From Chiridota heheva (Eukaryota > Echinodermata > Holothuroidea > Apodida > Chiridotidae), in the NCBI GenBank assembly GCA_020152595.1, contig JAIGNY010000411.1:268501-332500 (forward strand): a DNA stretch of 64,000 bases. Direction: 5' to 3'. Made by a program: the position numbers and the translations under genes. The first letter of the stretch is position 1. Every line of letters begins with the position of its first letter. Positions 13,576 to 47,996 of this stretch are shown here, piece by piece. A model generated the notes under the pieces. The model was not told where the DNA came from and searched no databases. It saw nothing but the letters and a program-made list of their open reading frames with translations.

Positions 13576-14054
13576 TTTGGCTTTTTTTTTTCTCAAAATG
13601 ATTTGGATTTTTGTGCTTGGACGATCTGCCAGTCCCGTTTAGTATACTAAATTAGGTTTTTGATTCAAAAGCATAACAACTTAATTGTCAGATACAATGC
13701 GTCTTTGGTAATTACTCTGCCATATGCTATTGTCATAATTAAGTTCCATGCATCATAGCACGGAGCAATGGCATGGACCAATGGATATAATATTTCATAT
13801 TAAACTTGAACACAGCCATGACAAAATTGGAAAGATATGAATTAGTATTGAAAAGAAACATTATTGAGATATATACATCGTGATGGCCGCAGCTGTAAGA
13901 AAGTTTAGTTGGAGGGGCAAAACTTGATTGGGTGGCAAAAAAGAAACATTCTTTTAATTACAATGCAAGCGGTATTTAAAAAAACAAAGCAATGATGAGC
14001 ATTTTTCATTTTATTATTATCATTAATATTAACATTAATATTAATATTAGTATC

Positions 14055-14598
<544 letters not shown>

Positions 14599-15217
14599 TT
14601 TAAGCACCTCTTGCTCACAGGGTGAGCCGCTCGTGGTGATTACATGCATAGTAACCTCCTATATAGAGGGTATCTACCATGGACGGGATTTGCCTACCTA
14701 AAGTGGGGGCTAAGTCAAAAATAGGGGTGGGGTGACGCCAAGATGCAAAAACAACACACAAAAGATGCAAATTCAGAATAAGAAAAAAGTGGAGGAAGTG
14801 CTCCCTGCCCCCCCCCCTTTACCATCCCCCTCCCCACTCCTATTCAATCTCGCGTCTAATATCGTGACACTTTAACCAATGAAATCATAATTGTTTCACA
14901 CATACATAAGCGGGTAAGTGTTTGTGTGGGAGGAGGGGGACGCTTACACCTTCAAATCCCACATATGCATATAGATATGAAACAGGTAACCAGAGAGATT
15001 TTATGTGCATTTTTTTTTATATAAGCATATAATGGTCAAGATGACAAACAAAGAAAATTATAATTTACAGGAGTTTTCGTTCATACTTAGCAACATACAC
15101 ACATTACATTCTCATTTTTGTCTAAAAAGGTGTTGTAGAGATACACAAATAGATTCAGATGTTGACCCTCCAAAAATGAAACAACAAAATCATGAGACTG
15201 AAAAGCTGTTCAAACTC

Positions 15218-15242
15218 TTTTTTTTTTTTTTTTTTTTTTTTT
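15218..15242. repeat. Poly-T run
   Basis: About 24 consecutive T. Similar runs lie at 3957-3977 (T) and around 9242-9258 (C). Confidence 0.9.
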
Positions 15243-15849
15243 GGTCACACTTTTAAGTCTGACTGTCATCATACATAAATTTTGCCCAGCATCTTCCTTT
15301 TGCTATCCATGGGCGGAATATCACTCCAAAAGCTTTGCTTCGTTCCAGATTGATGTTGATACCGACCCTGATTCTAATAAAGCCTAAACTGACCCTGGTT
15401 CCTGCAACAATATATATCATCGATGAATCTCTTTACACATTAATTCAAAATTGTTATTTGTTAATAACTTAATTTGGACATGTTATAAGAAGTAACACTG
15501 GAAATTCTGGTGTTTCCCCCCCCCCCCTCCCTCTCGCCCGCCTCCCCTCGCCCACCTCCACTGCGCACTGCGCGTTCAACTAGTTTATGTAGTATCCAAA
15601 CATTCCCTGCAGCCATACCAATGAAATACTAAGTTATATTACTGTATTATGTACTAATGAATTCTGGTATAAAAGTTAGTGGGGCTATTTCTATTTCTAT
15701 GTAAAAAAAATGTTACTCATAATTTAATGTAATGAAAGATAAGAGCAAAAATAGCATTTCATGGAAACAGTACAACCATCCTATCACTATTTCACCATTC
15801 AAACCTACCTAAAGTGTGGCGGGTGGGGTGAAGGGGGCGGCAAAGTTAC

Positions 15850-16557
15850 AAAATCACTGTAAAATATATGATATATAAATTCCTCTGTAAACCCAACTAT
15901 CAGTTAAAGGATTAGTTCAAACCAAGTTTATCTTTATATGTAAGATGGCTCAAACGAAACAAAAAATGGTGTAGTCGCAAAATACAAGTTGCCTACCGAA
16001 AGTGGGCAGGGGATTACATTAAAATACCAACAACAAAAAAGCAGTATACACAAGATATTGCACCCAAAATTACACATATGGTTACAAAATTACCATAAAC
16101 AAGATATAGATTCCCCTGTAATCCCAACTATCGGTGAAAGGATTAGATCAGTGGTCAAGCAACTTTTTCTTTATATGTAAGATGGCTGAAACGACACAAA
16201 ATGGTAAAGTCGCAAAATAAAACTTGCTTACCAAAATGGGGAGGGAGGGGGGGACCACACTAAAATACAAAAAAGCAGTATACAAAAGATATTGCACCCC
16301 AAATTACACATTTGGTTACAATATTACAAAATTACCGTAAACAATATATAAATTCCCCTGTAATCCCAACTATCGGTGAAAGGATTAGTTCAGTGGTCAA
16401 GCAAGTTTATCTTTATAGCTCAAATGAAACAAAAATTGATGAAGTCGTAAAATACAAGTTGTCTACCGAATGTGGGAAGAGGGGGCACACTGAAATACCA
16501 ACAAAATCAGTATACAAAAGATATTGCACCCCAAATTCTACATATGGTTACAGAATC
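15850..16557. repeat. Three-copy ~235-bp tandem repeat abutting the MPI stop codon
   Basis: Three successive copies each contain CCCAACTATC(G/A)GT, then AAAGGATTAG, then AAAATACAAGTTG-like, then AGTATAC-CAAAGATATTGCAC and ACATATGGTTACA. AAAGGATTAG appears at about 15906, 16137 and 16379. The unit includes an end fragment of the foldback MITE family. The last copy stops within a few bases of the MPI stop codon. Confidence 0.7.
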
Positions 16558-16560
16558 TGG

Positions 16561-38784
<22,224 letters not shown>

Positions 38785-39301
38785 GTAAGTTATTTTTTCA
38801 TGCTATTTTACAGCTGTTTTAAGGTGGCATAGTGGCAGATCAGCAAGTCAATCGAATCCAAAAAATGTTACTGGCTTTTCACAAATGAAGAAATATAGGT
38901 AGTATTAAATTCTTCTTGAAAAATACTTCTTTCGAATTCATCAACTAATGTAGGACGACAAGGCTCCTTTGAAAATAATCACGAAAAACTACTAAAATAT
39001 TACATTACGTACTTTTAGTACACGTTGTGCAATGCTGAAACAATGCACATTGCTTAATGGTGACCAACAGACTAAACGACCGTATTGCGACTCCATCCCT
39101 GATGATACATTGATAACGACCGTCACAAACAAAATCTGAAAATCGCTTGAACTTTTATTGCGATGTATAGGCCTACTATAAAATAAACCTGACATATTTA
39201 CCCTTTTCTTGCAATATCATGATATCAGTCCCAGGTTTATATAGTTTGATGCTTTGTAAACAGTTCAGCCTCACTCTCAAGTTTTCATCACCAATCATCT
39301 G

Positions 39302-39767
39302 TCAGTCCGGAAGCATGCCTATTAATAGAAACATTTATAACACGAGAATATTGAAGGCATGCAGCCATATTGTTCAGATGTTGCAATAAAATGTCATAGT
39401 TTCTAATTGATGTACTTGAAATATTAAAAATCATTGTGTTGAAAACATTTGAATTTTCAAAATGGCTGTTTCGCGCCTAAAAACCTAGCTCTATTGTCTA
39501 ATTTATCTAATATTTCGAAAACGGCGTGGTGACCATCTCAAATGGGAGTGGAAAAATAGCCATGACAATAATGACAATTTTTTCATAAGTTTTAAGTTTC
39601 CCTGAGCAAAGATATTTTTCTCAGACGTATTTCAAATTTGGAAAATGTAACATTGCATTAGGCTTTATCGTTAGGATAGCAAAGGATCATAGGAAATATC
39701 ACAAAATGGCGGCTTCCATTAATAGGAAATTTACGTTCCCATTAATAGGCTTGCTCTACCGGACTGT
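39302..39767. mobile_element. CAGTCCGG-ended MITE, copy 2
   Basis: The left end CAGTCCGGAAGCATGCCTAT and the inverted right end CAGTCCGGTAGAGCAAGCCT share the terminal CAGTCCGG and, after a small gap, AGC-GCCTATTAAT. TCTGT stands on both flanks, which may be (part of) the target duplication. There is no coding capacity. It lies about 0.5 kb upstream of the candidate MPI exon 1. Confidence 0.8.
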
Positions 39768-39782
39768 CTGTATGATGTCCAA

Positions 39783-40039
<257 letters not shown>

Positions 40040-40104
40040 ATGGATGATCGCAATAGTGGAGAATCTTTGTCGGCAGTGCCTGAGTTCGCTCGATATGATG
40101 ATGA

Positions 40105-40345
<241 letters not shown>

Positions 40346-40444
40346 CTAAATATTCTAGACAGGATGATCTACATTCTCCGACAAAAGTACTTTTTTCCTC
40401 CCTTTATACCCATCTTCAATGTTGCAGATATATTAGGAAAACCA

Positions 40445-40845
40445 ACGGTGCAGGAAGCTTTCGAAAAGTGTGGGCACGAGCAGTTAGGGGCACTTCCCCA
40501 AATCATATGCATTTATGTCCGCCCCTGTCTATAGATAATAAAATAAAAAGGACACTTCCTTTTTAGAAAGGGGTAATTTTCCTTTTGGGAACCCGTTTCC
40601 TCGTACGTGGGGACTGACAAAAGTTGCCAGTTTCCTACTATAAGTTGAGTCAGTAATTAAGGGGCATTTCAGTTTGAAAGTGGCACTTTTTGTATTATTT
40701 CTTTTTTAAAGTGTGTGCAAATTCCACATGTCCTTCAACTTTGAGGGTAATTGAGGGACACTTTTTATTTTCAAAGAAGGGGCACTTTTGTCATTTTTTG
40801 GTAAAGTGTGGGGCACACGTGCCATCGGTTCATACACCTATAAGG
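40445..40845. mobile_element. GTGCCCC-rich MITE family, copy 3 (inverted)
   Basis: This copy is in the opposite orientation to those at 9.68 and 34.95 kb. GGTGCAGGAAGCTTTCGAAA starts it and GGTTCATACACC ends it, and GGGGACTGACAAAAGTTGCC matches the complement of the TTTTATTAGTCCC block. The two ends are loosely inverted. Confidence 0.6.
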
Positions 40846-41214
40846 AAAACCTTTTCTTGCAAATCGCATGTGGCAGATATTTGACGAAAACCTTTTCTTA
40901 CAAATCGCATACCAACATTGAATAGGTGGAAAGGGCAAAAGTGCTTCATCACACTTAATTTGAACAGTATCTCTATGCCAAGTTACATTATTGTACACCA
41001 TTCATAACTTAAGTTATGAAAATTTTAACCAAAAACTTTAACCAAAACTTTAACCTGACAATTATTGTAATTGTTATGTGAATAAGCTAATTAGTATGCA
41101 CACACAACTCCAATCATGCTCATTTAAACAGTACCCATGTCCTCTACCCCTATGCCAAGTCACATGAATGTACACCATTCATAAGTTATGAAAACAAATT
41201 TTAACATAAAATCC

Positions 41215-41430
41215 CACGTCTATACTCCATGCAATCACACCTGAAAATCAGATACTGTTTGTCATTCCACCACTTGCATGACCCACATGCCATCACAACT
41301 GAAATCCAGATGACATTTACCCTGTTCCCCATGCCAACCCATCCCATGCCAGCACATCCTAACCAACATCCCACCCCACCCTGCCCTACATACAATTCCA
41401 TCCTGTCCCACATGACCTCATCCTTATTCC
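41215..41430. repeat. CCCACATGCCA-rich degenerate repeat, copy 2
   Basis: A shorter homologue of 23.10-23.47 kb in the same orientation, with the same opening and closing blocks. Confidence 0.7.
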
Positions 41431-41959
41431 TTCAGCTACGTTATCATCATGGACTATTTATGTCAGGAATATAAATATCATAACAAAACTAGAAATGTGA
41501 AGTAAGTCATAAGCCATATATTTTTCATCTCAGGTCAAACATATTGCAGCAAATGCATGCTATACCTCGCCATCAAGTGTGAACAATGCTCTTCACATAT
41601 ACTGTATGACCATTTGTTTAAGCGAAACAAATACCCACTTTAATTAAAGAAAAAGCACATACACAAATATTTTCATTGCTATGCAAATAGGCTAATTATT
41701 ATAAACATCCCCAATCCGACGCCGACTCCATATATGATAATTTGTATAAAACAAAATCCCTACTCCCACTTTAATTTAAGAAATATCGTAGATACAAAAT
41801 ATTTTCATTGATATGCAAATAAGCTAATTAGTATGGACACACAACCCCAGATCATACTTATTTGAACAGTACCTTTGTCCTTAACCCTGTAGCAAGTTAT
41901 TATCTAAGGTAAAATATTTTAAGCGAAATTCTATTGGTTAGCACATTTAAAATAGCTCT

Positions 41960-42055
41960 ACTATTTTAGTATGAATAGTCGAGCTAAAAATAATAAAATG
42001 TAAATAAATACGAATAGTCGAGCTAAAAATAATAAAATGTAAATAAATACGTATG
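41960..42055. repeat. 37-bp tandem duplication
   Basis: GAATAGTCGAGCTAAAAATA followed by ATAAAATGTAAATAAATAC occurs twice in succession without change. Confidence 0.9.
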
Positions 42056-42509
42056 TTGAGGATATATGTATATACAGTGGAATTCATCTTGTATGCATAT
42101 GCCAGACAAAATAAAGGTGAACAAATTCTGGTCGCCCAGTGTCTCAGAAATTTGTTAACTGGGCGACTAAAACATAGCCTTTTTTAAAGGCCAGTTGTCG
42201 TCTCTAAAGTGCGAGGTAACTAAAACTCAAATCCTGGGTTTTGGTTGGTCGAAACACAATGGTACAGTGTGCACTTACATTGATAGACCAATCAGTATCG
42301 TTTTGGAATAAATTGTACGCTGCCACATTTCAATAACGATAGATGGCCTTTAACATACCAACTACAAATGTTCCCCTCCCATTCCTTTTGATTGCCCCAG
42401 TGGTGAGGTTTTTGATTCTAGGAAAATATCGTGAAATAAATATATTAAGATAATACATAATAAATTAAGATCGTTAACTCAACAGTCAACACTGAGTAAC
42501 TGACTTGAG

Positions 42510-43035
42510 AAATCTCCTTCAATTTTCGGAAAATTTCCTTCATTTTCTGAAAATTTCATTCATGTTGGGGAAATTTCCTTCAAATGTCTTTAATTTTCCT
42601 TCATTTTAATGAAATTTGCTTTAATTCTCAAAAAATTTCCTTTCCTTTATTTTCTCGAAGTTTCTTTTTTTTAATTTTCGGGGAATTTCTTTCCTTTTTT
42701 GCTTTCATTTTTTGGGGAAATTGTTTATTTTGGGAAAATTTTCCTTCATTTGTGGGAAATTTCCTTCATTTTGGGGGGGATTTTTGTTCAATTTTGTGTC
42801 AAATTTTTTCAATTCTTCTTCATTTTTGTGAAATTTGCTTGAATTCTTGGGAAATTTTAAATTTTCCGGGAATTTCCTTCCTTTTCAAGAAATTTTATTT
42901 TAATTTGGGGGGAAATTTGCCTCATTTTTGTAAAATTTTCGGAAAGTTTGCTACATTTTCATGAACTTTTCTTATATATTTGGGAAATTTTCTTCATTTT
43001 CGGGGAATTTTTTTAATTTTTCTGGAAATGTTGCC
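42510..43035. repeat. Fuzzy ~20-bp repeat (TTTCCTTCATTTTCGG type), 520 bp
   Basis: Some 25 degenerate units of GGAAATTTCCTTCATTTT with much variation in the G run. The 126-residue Phe-rich frame across it is an artefact. It is the longest block of the fuzzy family in the window. Confidence 0.8.
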
Positions 43036-43819
43036 AAAATTTCAAATAATTTTACGACCAAGACACGTTCAAGACTTCATCGTCAGTGTTTATGCAGCTT
43101 GCTCTGAAATGTCCTATATGATTAGGGCGTGATTATTTTTAAAATAAGTGAAGGCCAACGTTAACTGAAAACCTTAATGATGTTGGCAAATATTTGATTA
43201 TAATTGCTACAAAACAACGTTGTTTTAAGGTCTGAACTGAAAAAGACACCGTGATCACATGTATTTTTTTTCTTCTTCATGTTTCGTAACAAAATAAACA
43301 TTTGTAATGTTGTGTATAACTCAGGGCAACACAATAAATAGCCGGAAAACAAGCTAGATTCAGATACTTCAGTTTAATTCGATGTTCACAAGTAATCTCT
43401 AGTGGTAATCTTAATAGTTTCAAGTCCGGCACCCGTCTGCTCTGTAGTCACTTCCTTCATCCCCAACCTCGTGCAACCCAAGGGTGGCTGGACCAATCAT
43501 AGGTCAGCATTTGATTAACATGTGCTGACCATGCATGGGTGAAACTTTAGTACAAATTTAAGGTGTGTGTGTGGGGGGGGGGGGGGGGTAAGGGGATATC
43601 CTGTGAGAATTTTTTGTTTTTTTGCACTGGACCCAATGAGATTATATCTAATCATACGCTTACGAGACTAATCTCTACTTGATGGTGTAAAGGGGTGGGA
43701 GCGGTCTGAGCCCTCTCTGCCCCCCCCCCCAAAAAAAAAACTTTCAGAACTTTTTACCCAAGTTAGTGGGTCTGACCTTTATTAACCGGGTTTCTAAAGG
43801 GTTTGAAAATTTAATGGAG

Positions 43820-43930
43820 TTTTACCAGAAAATTGAACAAATATTTCCGGTAAATCGACTGATTTTCCAGATAATTGGCTAAGTTTTTCGGAAATTAAAC
43901 TATTTTTTTCTTCAGATAATTGGCAATAAG
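43820..43930. repeat. 105-bp segment duplicated at 44.70 kb
   Basis: From GTTTTACCAGAAAATTGAAC to TTCAGATAATTGGC this matches 44700-44805 with about ten differences. The second copy ends exactly where the 16-bp array begins. Confidence 0.8.
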
Positions 43931-44124
43931 AGAAGCTCAGAAGCCCACACATGCCATGATTAAACTGCTAATGTTATTAATTAAGTCGTCCCACAAATTG
44001 GCACATTTTGTTTCCAAAAAAGTTTTTTTTTATTTTTTCCAAAAAAAGTTTCCATCCAAAGTTGCCGCTCTAAACTGTTGAAGAGGCCATGCCACCGAAA
44101 ATAAAATTTAAGTTGATAACAGTT

Positions 44125-44262
44125 TTGCATAGCTCATTAATATCAATGGCAAGACTTGACTATGAAAAATGATTACTCACAATTCAATAATTAGTAAATG
44201 TTTAGGGCACTTGCAAATGTTTAGCGTGTACACGCTAATCGCGCTAAACAATCAAAGCTCTA
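44125..44262. mobile_element. hAT-like element end, truncated copy
   Basis: AATGGCAAGACTTGACTATG, GATTACTCACAATT and TTTAGCGTGTACACGCTAA match, in inverse orientation, the left end region of the element at 47.29-48.82 kb. It ends AAAGCTCT. Confidence 0.6.
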
Positions 44263-44301
44263 AAAAATGGTAATAATGAACTACAGTATTGTTTATCTAA
44301 A

Positions 44302-45662
44302 TACCATAAGCGACGTAATAAGCGCACAAGGCGTTTATGTAAATAAAATTGCAGCACTTTTTAGGTCCAAAGTTACTTTCTAATACGCGTTTAGGGTGCT
44401 ATTCGAACTGCCTGTACATATATGTGAACTAGCCCCACAATAACCAACACAAAAACATTGTGAGAGTCACACAATAACTAAAGAATGTAACAAAACTTAA
44501 CTTGAGTATTTAAAGTCTTATATTAAGAAAATCCTTGCATCTGATTTATATTAATCGAATGGATTATAATATCAGTAAAAAAGAAGGATCATACACCTCA
44601 ATTTTACACTTTTGTTTTATACATTATCCCTTAGTTATTGGTTTAGCCAAAACAAAATAGTAGCCTATTTTTTTTTTTTTGCTGCTCGCGATTACGTATA
44701 GTTTTACCAGAAAAATTGAACAAACATTTCCGGAAAATCGACTGATTTTTTAGATAATTGGCTGAATTTTTCGGAATTTAAACTATTTTTCCTTCAGATA
44801 ATTGGCGCTTATTAGAGCGGGCGCTTATTAGAGTCATAGGGCGCTTATTAGAGCGGGCGCACCATCTACTTGATTCCTTAATTATCAAATGGATTAGAGC
44901 GGGCGCTTATTAGAGCGGGCGCTTATTAGAGCGGGCGCTTATCAGAGCGGGCGCTTATCAGAGCGGGCGCTTATGAGAGCGGGCGCTTATGAGAGCGGGC
45001 GCTTATGAGAGCGGGCGCTTTTTAGAGCGGGCGCTTTTTAGAGCGGGCGCTTTTAGAGCGGGCGCTTATTAGAGCGGGCGCTTATTAGAGCGGGCGCTTA
45101 TGAGAGCGGGCGCTTATGAGAGCGGGCGCTTATGAGAGCGGGCGCTTATGAGAGCGGGCGCTTATGAGAGCGGGCGCTATGAGAGCGGGCGCCTATTTGA
45201 GAGCGGGCGCTTATGAGAGCGGGCGCTTATTAGAGCGGGCGCTTATGAGAGCGGGCGCTTATTAGAGCGGGCGCTTTTAGAGCGGGCGCTTTTAGAGCGG
45301 GCGCTTATTAGAGCGGGCGCTTATTAGAGCGGGCGCTTATTAGAGCGGGCGCTTATTAGAGCGGGCGCTTATTAGAGCGGGCGCTTATTAGAGCGGGCGC
45401 TTATTAGAGCGGGCGCTTATTAGAGCGGGCGCTTATTAGAGCGGGCGCTTATTAGAGCGGGCGCTTATTAGAGCGGGCGCTTATTAGAGCGGGCGCTTAT
45501 TAGAGCGGGCGCTTATTAGAGCGGGCGCTTATTAGAGCGGGCGCTTATTAGAGCGGGCGCTTATTAGAGCGGGCGCTTATTAGAGCGGGCGCTTATTAGA
45601 GCGGGCGCTTATTAGAGCGGGCGCTTATTAGAGCGGGCGCTTAATACGTCTTACAGTAATTG
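44302..45662 (-). mobile_element. MITE hosting the 16-bp array, copy A
   Basis: The left end TACCATAAGCGACGTAATAA and the inverted right end TACTGTAAGACGTATTAAGC agree at most positions. Inside on the minus strand are CTTTGGACCTAAAAAGTG and CAATTTTATTTACATAA, which match CTTTGGACCTAAACAGTG and CAATTTCATTTTCGTAA in copy B at 49.29 kb. Copy A contains the expanded array and the 105-bp duplicated segment. It codes for nothing. Confidence 0.7.
44804..45642. repeat. 16-bp GC-rich minisatellite, about 50 copies
   Basis: The unit is GAGCGGGCGCTTATTA. Subtypes with TTATGAGA, TTATCAGA and TTTTTAGA sit in blocks at the low-coordinate end, while the last ~22 units are identical TTATTAGA. A 40-bp break with ATCTACTTGATTCCTTAATT is at 44848-44892. 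Each unit carries GGGCGC, giving a regularly spaced CpG-rich island in AT-rich DNA. The unit equals the subterminal GCTCTAATAAGCGCCC of the MITE that holds it. Confidence 0.93.
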
Positions 45663-45736
45663 AAATGTTGTTCAAGATGTGCTATTAAAATACAGTGATT
45701 CCCTTACAACATTCAAATCTTGTTTCATCATATTTC

Positions 45737-46033
45737 AGAAAGAAAAAACAAAAACAACTAAAAGCTTTAACGTCAACAAAGCTAAAGAAAATAATGAATA
45801 ATGAGCGAAAGAAAAAGAAGGCAGTTCCTCTGTTTAGTGCTCCTGTAACTACACCACATTGTGAGTGGTTTAGTGATGCAACCAAAAACATGGGAGTATT
45901 GTTAGCATGAGCTTAACTCATAAAGGGAGAAAGCAGATCCAGAAAAGACAAACACATACACACACACACATACATTACGAAAGGAGACATTCGAGTTCAA
46001 AGGATCAGCCCCTGGGCAAGCTAAAGAAACATG
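45737..46033 (+). other. Candidate exon(s), Lys-rich, unidentified
   Basis: After a possible acceptor CATATTTCAG, an open frame reads KKQKQLKALTSTKLKKIMNN, ERKKKKAVPLFSAPV, then HCEWFSDATKNMG. A shift of frame near 45905 continues GRKQIQKRQT, a (CA)n-derived HTHTH stretch, and SSKDQPLGKLKKHG before a CATG|GTAAGT donor. I do not recognise it. The (CA)n content and frame change argue against a normal exon. Confidence 0.22.
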
Positions 46034-47030
46034 GTAAGTTAAAAGCCTCATACCATCTTCATGTTCTTCCATGGAGCTCTATGGACAAAAAATGCTTACA
46101 AGGACACATAACAACAAAGTCCCTGCATTTGTCTTTACTGTAAATGTTGTAACCTTTCAAGAGAATGTGTATGGCTACATAAATTACATTTGTCTGGTTT
46201 TTATTGTCCCATGAATAAATTCAGAAATGAGCAGCGCTGTATAGATATAACGTCACTTCCGGTTTTCAATTTTGATTGCGAAAAATCTGTGATGTTATCG
46301 ATCCCACATACAGTACGGCGGTGCTCACTTCTGAGTGTATTTATTGGTTGATACATTTCCTTTAACTTGCTAAATGTCAGCTACTGCAAGTCGTCATTTA
46401 GCTGACTGCCCTACAAGAAAAAATAACCTAGGTTTTTAAGAATCTGGCGGCCAAAAAGTGGGGGTGTTGTTCTTACACCTTTCCACAAAAAGTGTACAGC
46501 AAGTAGAATAATTGTAGTGTATTTGTCCACGTGGAGTCACTGGTCTAGAATATTAAATACACCATCGTTTATCAGCCACTAGCTCCTTTAAGAATGGTGT
46601 AATTCCTTTTCTACTGAAATTTGTTATTTATATTGTTTGGCTACACTTTCTTCTTTTTTTATGATAACTGCATTTCCCCTAAATCCATACTATATTTTTA
46701 TGTGTATGGTTTCAAATCTAATTCAAGAGTTATTGATATTAATATGTGACTATTTTATTCGTCAATTTTAAAGCATGAAAATATGCACAAAAAAATTATT
46801 TAGTACAAAAATGAAATAAATGTGATGAGCAAATTAAGAGTTTTTTTACACATGTCTTGTCGCATATATTTGAAAGATTCTGCCACTCCCAACAAATTTC
46901 AATAAAGAGCGAAGATAGTTATTCATAAAACTTAACCAGGTAAGTATTCCTAAATTTTATACGAAGAAAGTATCACAAAATTCACCAAATAATTTGCTCT
47001 GGAAGAAATAATGTATTCACGTCTTTTAGA

Positions 47031-47209
47031 TCAGAAACCTATGCTGTATTCTCAGGGTGATACTCCACCAAACTGCCAAATAAGAAGTTAAAATCTGACC
47101 TCGGGGCATCATCATCCACTTCCAAAATGATGCTGGAGGAAAGAAGCCTTCCAGAACCATTAGCAACTTCCACTGATGGTTGTATCGGTGATGCTTCAGA
47201 GGACGGAAG
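47031..47209 (+). other. Candidate exon, unidentified
   Basis: An open stretch KLKSDLGASSSTSKMMLEER, SLPEPLATSTDGCIGDASED with non-repeat composition ends near GGAAG|GTACTG, a possible donor. CTTTTAG and TTCTCAG are possible acceptors, though neither gives a clean frame. It could belong with the stretches at 45.7 and 49.7 kb in a plus-strand gene; this is a guess. Confidence 0.2.
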
Positions 47210-47541
47210 GTACTGCTATAATTAGCTTATACTTGCACTAACTTTCTACAAGTGTAGAGTTACGTTATAGGACATCAGGGTTAGAATACAGTAGAGCTGT
47301 GACCGTTTAGCGTGTACACGCTACACGCTCGCAAATCCTTGTAAACAATTACTAAATACTCCATTGCGAGTAATCGTTTTTCATACATCATAGGGGCCTG
47401 GTGTCTTGCCATTGAAAATCAATATTTAATGATTCAAATCAGACACAAATTCGGCTGACAAAATTCCAATCAATGACTTTTTACAAACTGTAAACCCGAT
47501 TAGCATAATCCTTTTTAAATGTGAGAATCACAAATGCGCAG

Positions 47542-47996
47542 ACCAGTGCACCACAACTGGTTATCAAGAACCGTGGACATTGACTTGGTCATTAAGTGTG
47601 CAAGCTCTTTCTTTCAGTATGCTATAATAGGGACATTAATAATATGCCCAACGTGCATCAGATAGAGGCATCGTATTACACTCGCGCGTGTTGGCAATGT
47701 AATTAGATTGTAGCTGTGCCAGGCCAAGCAAATAATGATATCATATTAGGTTGCCCTTGCTCTGGCGAGGCGTGTGATGTGCAACCGTCGATTTTGGCCA
47801 AAATCGGCGGTTGCAGTGCATACTAAACGGAAAGCGGAGGTACATTTCATGACGGTTGTCGATGTTATGTCTGTCCGTACGTCGTACCTGTGTTCTCGTC
47901 CGGATCGTATTAAGCGTTTCGTTATTGGCATTGTTACTACCATAACCGACTACGCAGGCGACGACCCCGTCATTGTAATTGTGTGTTCACTCGTCG
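47542..47996 (+). mobile_element. SINE-family retroposon nested in the hAT-like element
   Basis: AAATGCGCAG flanks it on both sides (47532-47541 and 47997-48006), a perfect 10-bp target duplication. The body matches the SINE at 25.5 kb: CCAGTGCACCACAACTGGTT, CCGTGGACATTGACTTGGT, then TTGTCGATGTTATGTCTGTC through CGACCCCGTCATTGTAATTG. The tRNA-like head is missing, so it is 5'-truncated. It has about 258 bp extra between GACTTGGT and TTGTCGAT. Confidence 0.8.
47781..47814. other. 34-bp near-perfect palindrome
   Basis: GCAACCGTCGATTTTGG is followed by CCAAAATCGGCGGTTGC, its inverse with one mismatched pair. It lies in the segment that is extra relative to the SINE copy at 25.5 kb. Confidence 0.9.

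Noticed and set aside
42584-42964. 126-residue Phe-rich open frame
   Set aside because: It is a reading of the fuzzy TTTCC repeat.
44804-45642. CRISPR-like array
   Set aside because: Pure tandem 16-bp units without spacers, within a MITE.
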